DNA from: Acanthosepion lycidas | Taxonomy: Eukaryota; Mollusca; Cephalopoda; Sepiida; Sepiidae | NCBI GenBank assembly: GCA_963932145.1 | Contig: OZ010571.1 | Location: forward strand, 152,012,937-152,076,936 | Length of the DNA: 64,000 nucleotides | Direction of reading: 5' to 3' | In this document: piece after piece, positions 1 to 8,719 of the stretch | Position numbering within the stretch: position 1 is the first letter of the stretch | Layout of the letters: every line of letters starts with the position of its first letter | Program-made: the position numbers and the translations under genes | The notes under the pieces: generated by a model | Databases searched by the model: none | What the model was told of the DNA's origin: nothing | The model's input: the letters and a program-made list of their open reading frames with translations, nothing else

Positions 1-199
1 TAGTTTACCAAAGAGGAGCCGTCCATTTTCTGATGTTGAAGATGAGATACAGCTTCAAATGAAAAATTGATTAGACTTCAGTGTTGGACTTCATTCTCGA
101 AAAACCGCTTTTAAAATAATAGACCATATTGCAAAAGATATAAGGAAACAAATATTCACTAAAATTATTGAACAAAAATTAAAGATTTCTGTCATGAAA

Positions 200-930
200 C
201 CTCAACCATATCCTTCCTCTTTCTTTTTATGTGACATGTTTTTCAGGGCGTAGGCGATCATGGCCCTCCACTTCCCCCTATCCCTTGTATGTCTCAATAA
301 GTTTCGTCCCTCTGTCACCTCCCCCTCACCATGTTCTGTCATACACTTGCTTAAGCCCGCTAGGTATAACATGCGTTGCTTTCTTTTATCTCTTTTTCCC
401 TCTATTCGACCTGTGAGTATCAGATTCTCCAAGCCCTCCTTTCTCATTACGTGTCCCAGAAATTTCAGCTGCCCCTTCATGATGTTAAGTATAAGCCTCC
501 CTTTGTTTGCATCCTCTCCAAGACGTCATCATTACTCACACGTTCATTCCATGATATACTCAGCATCCTTCTATAAAACCATACCTTCGTTGCCTCGTGT
601 CTCTTCGTTTTTGATGAGACCGTCCAACATTCGCTGCCGTAGAGAAAGGCAGATATCACGTATCAGTACGCTTTTCTTTGTTACCAAAGAGATCCTCCTG
701 TCGCGCAAGACACTACCAAGGTTTTGCCCATCCCAATTCGTCTACGGATTTCTGTGTCGCTCTTACTATCCTCCGTCAAAACAGTTCCCAGATATTTGAA
801 CTTCTGCACATGCTTGATTTTAGTGTCCCCGACCTGTAAATCGGATTTCGGGTTACTCATCCTTTTACTGATGACCATGCATTCTGTCTTCTTGTAAATT
901 ATGCTTATCCAGTGAACCTGTCCTTGTATT
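200..930 (-). pseudogene. RTE-like LINE reverse transcriptase, C-terminal fragment (copy B1)
   Basis: Read on the minus strand, three overlapping reading frames (about 878-681, 659-477 and 480-202) give the usual C-terminal part of RTE-type endonuclease/reverse transcriptase polyproteins. KYLGTVLTEDSKSDTEIRRR is followed by FLYGSECWTVSSKTKR, then FLGHVMRKEGLENL and GRIEGKR. The frame changes between blocks and the lack of upstream catalytic domains show a dead 5'-truncated copy. The same family recurs at 3.6, 41.2, 42.1, 47.6, 53.7 and 55.1 kb, which supports a retrotransposon rather than a host gene. The family name is from motif resemblance only. Confidence 0.8.
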
Positions 931-946
931 TTTTTAAAGATTAAAG

Positions 947-948
<2 letters not shown>

Positions 949-1016
<68 letters not shown>

Positions 1017-1022
1017 TATATA
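949..1022. repeat. (TA)n microsatellite
   Basis: An almost pure TA run with one TAAA interruption near 1011. It directly abuts a sequence that also follows the (TA)n at 48994, so the pair probably belongs to one dispersed repeat. Confidence 0.95.
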
Positions 1023-1234
1023 AGTAATTATACTCGTCTGGAAAAACCTTAGGTATTTTGGCATGTAATTTTGTAATTGAACAAACCAATACCCAAGGAA
1101 AAATAAGGGATAAAAAAGAAAGAACTAAGAACATGTAATTGAGGCGAAAACAATCGTCCAGAATCCAAGTTCAGAGTCGAAAGAAAAAACCTCCAAAACG
1201 AGTAAAGCAAAAATAACTAAGTAAAGTGCTCAAT
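1023..1234. repeat. Dispersed repeat H, copy 1 (flank of foldback)
   Basis: This stretch (AATTATACTCGTCTGGAAAA, then AAAGTGCTCAATAC near its end) matches 49030-49200 in order and orientation. Both copies follow a (TA)n tract and both lead into the same palindromic segment. No coding potential is seen. The class of element is unknown. Confidence 0.6.
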
Positions 1235-1404
1235 ACACTAAGTAGAGCAAATCTAACTATGAACCTAAAGAGCCAGGAAAACCTACCTAGGTTTCATCTA
1301 CGCGTATCCTCAGGGCCAGCGTACCCTGACGATCCACGTAGGTGAAATCTAGGTAGGTTTGCCTGGCTCTTTATGTTCATAGTTAGATTTGGTCTACTTA
1401 GTGT
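1235..1404. repeat. Foldback / large imperfect palindrome
   Basis: The left arm (ACTAAGTAGAGCAAATCTAA through AACCTACCTAGGTTTCATCT) is repeated in reverse complement on the right (AGGTGAAATCTAGGTAGGTT through TTAGATTTGGTCTACTTAGT). Even the centre partly pairs (TCAGGG with CCCTGA). The arms are about 65-80 bp with few mismatches. A single-arm relative lies at about 49175-49265. Confidence 0.85.
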
Positions 1405-1429
1405 TAGTGTTATATATATACTTGTTATT

Positions 1430-2234
1430 AAACAGTTTGGATTTGATAATGAATATTAGAGAAATAATTTAATTGTTTTTTGATAAGATGTAGCCAGTGT
1501 AATGCTTGGCCACAATTCTGGATAAGGTACTAGATTAAAAAACAATTTTCCTAACATTGCTTGTATGGCGTGCTTATTCAGCATTGTACAAATATTTCTC
1601 AGGTAAGACGAAATATTGATAAATTGCTTGTTGTTCATGATGGCGTTCGTCTTTGTGCATAGAATCCAGAGGTTAGCAGTGAATATTTCGAAGACAGTAG
1701 GGAAGCGTAGTTCAGGTTAGCAGTGGATATCCCGATAAAGTAGCAGAGCGTTGTTCTTCCTTCTGTTCCTTTTCGCCTGACAAGCTGGCACTGGATATTC
1801 GGATAGAGTAAACAAAATGGCCGCCTTTATACATGACGAATTGAATATTCTACGTTTTCTGATTGGTTAACCTTCTATTGGTGGACTATAAAGTGAGTCA
1901 AGTCATTTAGGCTAGCTCACTAGTAAATAATATACACAAAAAACTGCAACAGCCCCTCATTTTTAGGTATATTATGGAATCTTCTTTCAAAATATTAGTA
2001 ATGTCAACATTCACATGAAACAAATATTTTAGTATTTAGAATTTTTTTTTTTTTTAGCATTCATAAAATAATGTTTTTTTTATTTATTTTTTTAAAGAAA
2101 ATTAATATCCACAAAAATTAGTTATATCATTTTGTCCACAGGTAAGTACTTCGGGTTAATAAACATTAACAACAATATTATAAATTTGTGTTGTGATCAC
2201 AACAAAAAAGAAGTGGAGAAAAAAAAATTGTTAT
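1430..2234. other. No recognisable feature
   Basis: AT-rich unique-looking DNA. 1650-1830 has loosely repeated phrases (AGGTTAGCAGTG appears twice, GATATTC twice). I see no convincing coding frame or repeat family. Confidence 0.5.
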
Positions 2235-2320
2235 TTTACCCATAGCTGGGATCCATTAAAACAGTCACTATCACTCCGGGTCAGAGTGATCCTGAGGGTC
2301 ATTAGAGAAGGATTGGGCTA
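2235..2320 (-). repeat. Composite repeat J, short copy
   Basis: The minus-strand sequence resembles the core of the J family seen at 21.6-28.1 kb (the part reading CCCAGGTTCACCCTGACCC, then ACCTGTTAGGGTCCCAACTA, then ATGGGCAAATAG). Only about 85 bp is alignable and it is diverged. Confidence 0.5.
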
Positions 2321-2400
2321 AAAGTAGGACTATTTACATTTATACCCCGAAACTAAGGACTTACATTAAAATAAAGACTGACGTTTCTTAAGACAATAAC

Positions 2401-2508
2401 TAATGGATGCAGTTTTACCTCCTACCCAGGACTAATAAGGACCTAAGAGGGACATAATGGATGCAGTTTTACGTCTTGCCCAGGACTAATAAGGACCTTA
2501 TAAGTCAG
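2401..2508. repeat. Two-copy 54-bp tandem duplication
   Basis: TAATGGATGCAGTTTTAC begins at 2401 and again at 2455. Both copies carry CCCAGGACTAATAAGGACCT. Differences are few, so the duplication is fairly recent. Confidence 0.85.
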
Positions 2509-2945
2509 TACCAAATATGGTAGGAGTGAAAGCCCGTAATTTCAATGCTTGTATTTGCAATAAATATTTCTTGCATGACTTAAAATTGATGATAGATATA
2601 CTCTAAGAAATGATTTTACTAACTAATGCCCTTCAAGCTAAATGTTAAACTTTGTCAAGAGCCAAAAAACTTATTAAAAGTTCCAGTAAGGTATTTTAAA
2701 TACTCAAGGAAAGTACTGGAGATTTGAAAAGGAAATTGATTGAGTTTATTTTGATGCATTTAAGGATATTCATTTAATTGAAAAGCATGGATTTGGTTGT
2801 CCTCCTTGTAAAAAGTTGCTGGACGTAATAATCAAAAATATGAAAAACAGGTTGATGGACTGGGATCATTTAATAGGCAAGAACAAATATCAGAAAACAG
2901 ACAAGAAATTTAATGAACTGCTACTTGGAATATTCAAGAAATATA

Positions 2946-3313
2946 CAGGGTGTCCATAAAGTTCAAGTGCACTTTAAAAAATTTAGAACTTTATTTGTAT
3001 TTGCGATAGAAATGATCTGTAAAAAATGTTATAAAGTTTAATGTACCTAGTTTTAAGTATACCTAAAATAACTAATGTGATTTCAGGCATTACTGTAAAT
3101 CAGTTGGCAAATGTTTTCCGTGACCCGCAAAATCGTATTGCCCTTTGTATTGTTAATGATGGAGGACATGTGGAAACGTAAATAAAATTTCAATAAAACC
3201 TTAAAAATATATAGATTTACTTCTTTCTAATCCTTTTTAAAAATTATTTCTATCGCAAATACAAATAAAGTTTTAAATTTTTTAAAGTGCACACGACCTT
3301 TATGGACACCCTG
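2946..3313. mobile_element. Mariner-type deletion derivative, 368 bp, TA target duplication
   Basis: Terminal inverted repeats start CAGGGTGTCCATAAAG on the left and, in reverse complement, CAGGGTGTCCATAAAGGTCG on the right. Similarity between the arms continues for some 70 bp (through TTTATTTGTATTTGCGATAG). TA dinucleotides at 2944-2945 and 3314-3315 are the expected target duplication. Inside, NDGGHVET followed by a stop resembles the C-terminus of mariner transposases; the rest of the gene is missing. It is therefore non-autonomous. A 74-bp relative sits at 33151. Confidence 0.85.
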
Positions 3314-3589
3314 TATATATGCTTTATCTATTTTGGTGGAGGGGAAGATCTGTATGCAATATAAACATTCAATGAAAAGCGTAGAAATGGAAATGTATAT
3401 AAAACATTCATGAATGGCTTTGCGTGTCGTTGGGCCAGTTCTCGTCAAATGAGATCGCGAAACATCGCGAGACTTTTTTTTCTAATTGGCGAATCGTTTT
3501 GCAAATATTTCACGCGAACCTCAAATGTTGAATTCACTCCCATTTAAATTTATTTGATGCGGCAGCTTTTAGATTTCGTATAGATTTTT

Positions 3590-4080
3590 CTTCTTGCATA
3601 CGTCTTTTCAAGGTCTAGGCGATATTGTCTCTCCACAACTTAAAACGTTATTTTTATCATTTCTCTTTGTTTTTATTCGACCAACCATTCATACAGGCTT
3701 GTTTTCTCCTACCTCTTCAATATGTCTTATGCGTATCAAATTTTCTAGACCCTCTTTCCTGCTTATTTTCCCGAAATTTCAATTGTATCCTTTTTTTTTT
3801 TGCTATGTCTATTTTCCTTAAAACGTCTCCGTTAATCAAATGCTCTCTCAATTGTATTCTAAGCAATTTTCCTAACGATATTTTCTCATGACTTAGCACA
3901 TTGCTTAGTTTCTGAAAGACTTCTTTCACTAATTCAATGCACCTTTGGATTTCTGTCACATTTTCCGTCCATCCTACTACCTAGGTACTTGAATTTCTGT
4001 ATCTATTTGTTTATATTTCCAATCTGTAACTCACACGTGAAGTTATATCTTTTGCTGACGAACATATATTTTGTCTTTAT
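3590..4080 (-). pseudogene. RTE-like LINE C-terminal fragment (copy B2)
   Basis: The plus-strand text parallels copy B1 phrase by phrase (the segments near TCTTTTCAAGGTCTAGGCGA, CGACCAACCATTCATACAGG and TTGTATTCTAAGCAATTTTC). On the minus strand the longest open frame (3959-3717) is badly degraded. Only the general C-terminal layout can be recognised. Highly diverged, with a T-rich expansion near 3791. Confidence 0.6.
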
Positions 4081-4114
4081 ACACTTAATAGTCCTTTCTT
4101 CTTACTTTCCATTG

Positions 4115-4945
4115 GGTTACGATCACATCACGTTGAAAATCGGTTCCCATGCGATCATCGAAGTTAAGCAACGTTGTACCCGGTCTGTATCTAGATGGGT
4201 GACAGCTTCGGAATGGCAGGTGCTGTAAGCTTGAATGTCCGGGTGGTGTAATGGATAATGGCCCGAAATTGTTAATCAGACAGCCGTGTTCCAATTCTCG
4301 TTATGTATACACCCTTGTGTAAACTGATTGAAACAACCGCATTAGTTTCCTTTCTTTCATTATACGGCCGGGTTTCGACCCACTGGAGTGGCAGGATGTA
4401 ACTGATTTCGATTTTTCCTCAGATTAGGTCATTTGCAGTGGTGTGCAGTAGTATGAATCTATTGTTTGGCCTTGAAAAATATTGCGTCATCCGTGATTGC
4501 ATCAGATTTTAATCACACCCAGACACTATTGTCTCGACTCTCGATTAATTGTCCTACAGTCATTGGAAGGAAGCGTGCGAAAATTGTTATGCTGCACGAA
4601 CACAATGGCAAGCTTTACCAGTGAGCAAATCAAAGTACTATCGACTGGCTCGGAAACTCTGCTGATTTAAATCGAATCGAGAATCTGTGGTCAATCTGCA
4701 AGTAATGATTTTGTGAAATGGACATACGAGGTAGTAATATGTGTAGTGGGTCATGGGAAAATACGAAAAAAGAGTAAATAGTAACGGAATTATTCGTTTT
4801 GTTTTAATTAATTTTTAGTTCTCTTACTAAATCATTATTATTTCTATAAAAAAAGTTCTTACAATCTGAAAATATTTGTTGGCTTTAAATAACCTGCAAA
4901 TGGTTGATAAGCCATAGAAAAGGAAGCAATCAATAAATCAATTGC
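4115..4945 (+). mobile_element. 5S rRNA-tRNA chimeric SINE (copy S1), split by a Tc1 element
   Basis: 4115-4232 follows eukaryotic 5S rRNA: CACGTTGAAAATCGGTT, GATCATCGAAGTTAAGCAAC (the internal control region), CTAGATGGGTGAC and GTGCTGTAAGCTTG. Directly after it comes a tRNA-like block with an A-box-like GGGTGGTGTAATGGATAA and a B-box-like GTTCCAATTC. The SINE is cut at 4309 by the Tc1 element. It resumes at 4819 with a tail (TTGGCTTTAAATAACCTGCA, then GTTGATAAGCCATAGAAAAG) that matches uninterrupted copies at 35.2 and 35.5 kb. 5S-derived heads define SINE3-type retroposons; 5S-tRNA fusions are known from the vertebrate AmnSINE/Deu group. Whether this family is described I cannot tell. Confidence 0.85.
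4310..4818 (+). pseudogene. Tc1-family transposon, internally deleted (copy C1)
   Basis: The left end CACCCTTGTGTAAACTGATT follows a TA. The right end TTTTGTTTTAATTAATTTT is a truncated inverted match. The reading DWLGNSADLNRIENLWSICK (about 4639-4698) is the hallmark end of the DDE catalytic domain in Tc1 transposases (usual form NSPDLNPIENLW), with KIVMLHEHNGK upstream. Stops and frameshifts break it, and the N-terminal DNA-binding part and first catalytic residues are gone. It is inserted inside the SINE at 4115-4945, so it is younger than that SINE copy. Relatives are at 46.8 and 54.4 kb. Confidence 0.85.
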
Positions 4946-4969
4946 TTTCCAATGGTTCAGGGTTCTTTC

Positions 4970-5110
4970 AGAGTGTGACATTATAATGTCATCCGCGTAT
5001 CTTGTGCACGTGCACCAAAAATAAATCTTGGTAGGATTTCGAATTCTTTTAGGGTCGTCTCGTTATAAATGTCGAATAAATCTAATGTGAAAAGGCAATA
5101 TTATTTGCCC
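4970..5110 (-). pseudogene. RTE-like LINE, short reverse transcriptase fragment (B3)
   Basis: The text from TCTTTTAGGGTCGTCTCGTT to AAGGCAATATTATTTGCCCT parallels 42640-42710 in copy B5. There the minus strand reads like the family motif RQ.C..S.DLFNIYS. Very diverged; assigned by comparison with B5. Confidence 0.4.
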
Positions 5111-5129
5111 TGCCTAAATTATATAACTA

Positions 5130-6740
5130 CTGCCTCAATGAATCTTGTTTTCCACCCTGTTGGAAGTCCTCATCCGTTGTTCCTGTCTTTAAGAACTCAG
5201 GAGACCCTTCTGACCCTTCTAATTACCGTCCTATCAGTCTCCTACCACTCTTCGGTAAAGTCTTTGAAGCTTTAATCAACGCCGAAGTGGTTATACACCT
5301 TACATCCCATAATCTGCTCTCCAACAAGTAATATGGTTTCCGCTTTGCCCGTTCTACAGCTGATGTGCTTACGGCCATAACTGAAATTGTTTACCAAGCA
5401 CTTCATAATAACGGAGAAGCTCGTGCCGTGGCTCTAGATATCTTCAAAGCGTTTGATAGGGTTTGGCATGCCGGCCTTCTTCGCAAAATTCAGAGTTATG
5501 GAATTACAGGTCGATTGTTCGACTTAATACAATCATTCCTGACAAACCGTGTATTTGAATGCCGTTCTCAATAGATTCTCCTCCCGCTCTTATCCCACGA
5601 ATGCAGGTGTTCCCCAAGGCTCTATCCTAGGCCCTACTCTATTGCTTATCTTCATTAACGATCTTCTTGATGTCATAGGTTCCCAAGTAGACATCTATGC
5701 GGACGACACTAATATTTACTCCTGCCTCAAGAACAAATCTAGTGTCGCCGACAAAACTAACCTGCCCGTTTGTCTTGAAAAGGACCTCCAATCGGTTGTG
5801 GACTGGGACAGTTATTGGCTGGTTAACTTTAATGCCTCAAAAACAAAACTGCTCTCATATATATGGAGAGGGAGAGAGAAAATTAAATATTTCTCAATTG
5901 GCTGATTGATGTTACCTTCAGCATCGCGACTCGTAGACAGAGCCGGGAATCGCCAGAGGTTATCAGCAATCCAGAGTTTTCACTTCTCTTTGTTTCTATT
6001 TTATATACACTTTACATTTGTGCAAGATTTTTCATCCTTGTCTCCAATTAGAATGTCTGACGCTAAACTCCACGAGAGCACCTCTTTGTGACTGCTCGGT
6101 CTCACATTGTTCGCTGACCTGAGATAGAACGAATACATTGAATCAATTGCTTCGTCCACCGCTAGGAAAGTTGGCTCCCTATGCTACGCCAGGAAATTTT
6201 TCTCGCCGGAGCCGATCCTTCAAAATCTATAAATCAACCATTCATCCTTGCATGGGGTATTGCTGCCATATATAGTCTGGAGCCCCTTCTAATTGTCCCA
6301 AGGTCCTTGATAAAATCCAAAGACGGATATGCAATGTAATTGGCCTTGATCTGGCATCTCGTCTGCAGCTGCTCTCTCACAGACGTGCCGTTGCCTCCCT
6401 CATTCTTTTTTACAAATACTTTCTCGGTAACTGCTCAGATGAGCTGCTTTCGCTGGTTTCCAGATTTCGTGAATTTAAGCGTTCAACAAGGCTGACTCTC
6501 ACCCTTTCACTGTCGAAACTGTTAAATGTAGCCGTCTCTTCTACTTCAATAGCTTCATGTTTCGCACTTCTCACCTGTTAAACTCCCTTCATATTTCTTG
6601 TTTTCCTGATAACTATAATCTCCAATTATTCAAATGTAACGTCAATCGATGTCTCCAGATGCCTTGATCTATCCCCTTATCCTTCTCTTCATCCTTTCCT
6701 CTATCACTCCTCCTACTCTGAAACTACTCTTGCTTGGGGT
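5130..6740 (+). pseudogene. CR1/Rex1-like non-LTR retrotransposon, reverse transcriptase part (copy A1)
   Basis: Reverse transcriptase blocks appear in order: DPSNYRPISLLPLFGKVFEA (from about 5203), LLSNK-stop-YGFR..RSTADV, RAVALDIFKAFDRVWHAGLL (second frame block, about 5420), GVPQGSILGPTLLLIFINDL (about 5600), and YADDT, the catalytic aspartate pair, at about 5697. The enzyme would copy element RNA into target DNA. It is dead: TAA replaces CAA at about 5326, a frameshift lies near 5565, and about 165 bp of foreign sequence interrupts it after 5857 (compare 8400 on the minus strand). The C-terminal region continues, broken, to about 6740 (SIDVSRCLDLS-like end). No endonuclease domain is seen upstream, so the copy is 5' truncated, as is usual for LINEs. 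The YADD box and FKAFDRVWH point to the CR1/Rex1/Jockey side of the LINE tree; a phylogeny would be needed. Confidence 0.9.
5858..6025. other. ~165-bp insertion inside LINE copy A1
   Basis: The sister copy A2 runs directly from the CTCTCATTTACCC region to TCCATTAGAATGTCTGATG. In A1 these positions are separated by ATATATGGAGAGGGAGAG followed by unrelated sequence up to about 6025. No terminal repeats or target duplication can be seen by eye. Confidence 0.55.
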
Positions 6741-6744
6741 TGAA

Positions 6745-7635
6745 TGCTTAAAAAAAATAATTTCACTATTTACTATTTTTGCGCATTCATTGAATTTGTT
6801 CTTTATTAACATGGAGGTTATTTGTTCCTGGTAAATGTTTTGGACGACCCGAATATCTTTACCGTAGAAATAACGCCTTTCTTTTAATTTTGCTCAGAGA
6901 CACTTTTAACTTAGTTTGATTTATTTCTAAAGAGTTCCAGTAGTCAGCAATATTTCATTTATACAAATTATCGAGTAATATCTAGAAATGACCATGCGAT
7001 TTAATATTTTATCCTTCACACATTTCTAAACAATATGAAGTCCTCATTCGGAATCCCCATCTGCTGCTACGTCACGTTCTTAATTTCATTCATGGTCGAA
7101 AACATCTTCACTTTCAGTGTTGACTATATCTTTGAGAAAAGGTGATGCAACTAATGCGATGTTTTGCCTAAACCAAATGTGAAAGCGATTGTCAAGATAT
7201 TTAAAATGGTTAGATATTTTTCCGACATTCACTGGAATTCATGGATCTTTGTCGCCTACTTCGGTGTCGTATTTTATGTTTAGCATTTTCTACTTATTGA
7301 AGATATTCAAAATATTGTGCATTTTTTTTATCCTGAAGGAATGTTTCATCATTTTTAACTTATTATGGACAGCGATTACCGCGCCTTCTTTTAATCTAAG
7401 TAAGCGCAGTTTTTGTTTCACTAATTCTTTTCTTTTTTTTTTTTTTGTCACAGGGCGAAAATCATACTAAAAATCTTCCTTCCGATCCCACTAGATAGGT
7501 AACAACTTTAAATAAGGCTTTAGTTATCGGCAGTTACTGTGGATTGCCCCAGAATCTCTTGAGTTCCATGTGGTTGTAAAATAGTAACTTTTCATTGGCT
7601 ATGGTTAGCGGAGGCTTATTTCATTTTTTTTAATT
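6745..7635. other. No recognisable feature
   Basis: AT-rich sequence with a T homopolymer near 7436-7447 and another near 7627-7643. The open frame at 7189-7470 is low-complexity, F/I/L-rich and resembles nothing I know. Confidence 0.5.
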
Positions 7636-7639
7636 TTTT

Positions 7640-8455
7640 TTTTAACCCAAGCAAGACGGGGAATGCCACTAGCATGCAAGTGGTTACAGAGGGTGAAAGC
7701 AATAGTAAAGAGACGTGTTTGAGGAAAGGATAAAGAGAAGGACGAGGAATTAGATCAAGGCATCCGAAGATGTCGATTGACATTACATTTGAATATTTGA
7801 AGACTATAGCTATCAGAGAAGCAAGTAAGTGGAAGGGATTTCAACAGACGAGAAGTGCGAGACATGAAGCTGTTGGTGTAGAAGAAACAGCTACGTTTCG
7901 ACAGTTAAAGAGTGGGACTGAGATGCCAAACTAGTAACACGTTTAAATTCATGCAGTTTGGGAACCAGCGAAAATAGCTCGTCGTAGAAGTTACCGTGAA
8001 AGTACTTGTAGAAAAGACAGAGGAAGGCGACGGCACGACTGTGAGAGAGTGACTGTAAACGAGATGCCAAATCGGGGCCAAACACATTGCATATCCGTCT
8101 CTGGATTTTCTCAGAGGCCTTAAGACAAACAGTGTGGGCTCCAGACCATATATGACAGGAATGTTCCATGCAAGGGCGAATGGTTGATGTATAGATTTCA
8201 AGGATGGACTCAGGCGAGAAAACTTTCTGGCGCGACACGGCGAACCAACTTTCCTTGCGGTAAATGAAGCTATTGATTCAATGTATTTGTACCACCTTAG
8301 GACAACGGACAGCGTGAGACCAAGAAGTCGCAAAGAGGTACTCTTGTGGAGTTGAACATCAGACATTCTAATGGAACGTAGGGAGGGTTCTCTGTGTTGG
8401 GTAAATGAGAGATGTTTTGTTTCTGAGGCATTAAAATGGAACATTTTTGGTGTTT
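7640..8455 (-). pseudogene. CR1/Rex1-like LINE, C-terminal half and 3' end (copy A2)
   Basis: On the minus strand it starts at FHFNASETKHLSFTQHREPS (after the YADD region of A1) and continues through RSIRMSDVQLHKSTSLRLLG. It then reads SILEIYTSTIRPCMEHSCHI, IQRRICNVFGPDLASRLQSL and FLCLFYKYFHGNFYDELFSL. Two overlapping frames (8444-7905 and 8238-7891) show a frameshift. The 3' end (7640-7890) matches the LINE tail at 36.11-36.30 kb. 5' truncated within the reverse transcriptase. This copy shows what A1 looked like before its 165-bp insertion. Confidence 0.85.
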
Positions 8456-8636
8456 GGAAGCCTCACATCAAAGTGATTCACATACCAAAGTGGTGATACG
8501 TTGTTTTATTTTTACTCTTCTTATATATATAGATATACTTTTAAAATGAAATAAATAATAAATTTGTGTACCTCACACAGACTATTTAAGAAATATATTC
8601 CATCCTCTACTAGATATATAAGTTTAGAGATTGCTA

Positions 8637-8716
8637 TTAGGTTGGTGCAAAAATAATGTCGTTTTCTCACATATGTTACTATGTGAGAAAACGACATGAT
8701 TTTTGCACCAACCTAA
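8637..8716. mobile_element. 80-bp mariner hairpin MITE
   Basis: Starts TTAGGTTGGTGCAAAAATA and ends with its inverted copy. The interior is also nearly palindromic (TGTCGTTTTCTCACATA / TATGTGAGAAAACGACA). TA at 8635-8636 and 8717-8718 is the target duplication. Ends and length are strikingly like the human mariner MITE MADE1. No coding capacity. Confidence 0.95.
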
Positions 8717-8719
8717 TAT

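Noticed and set aside
934..1134. Frames made of Ile-Tyr repeats here and at 31.2-33.2, 48.6 and 57.4 kb
   Set aside because: Direct translation of (TA)n microsatellites; no protein-like sequence beyond them.
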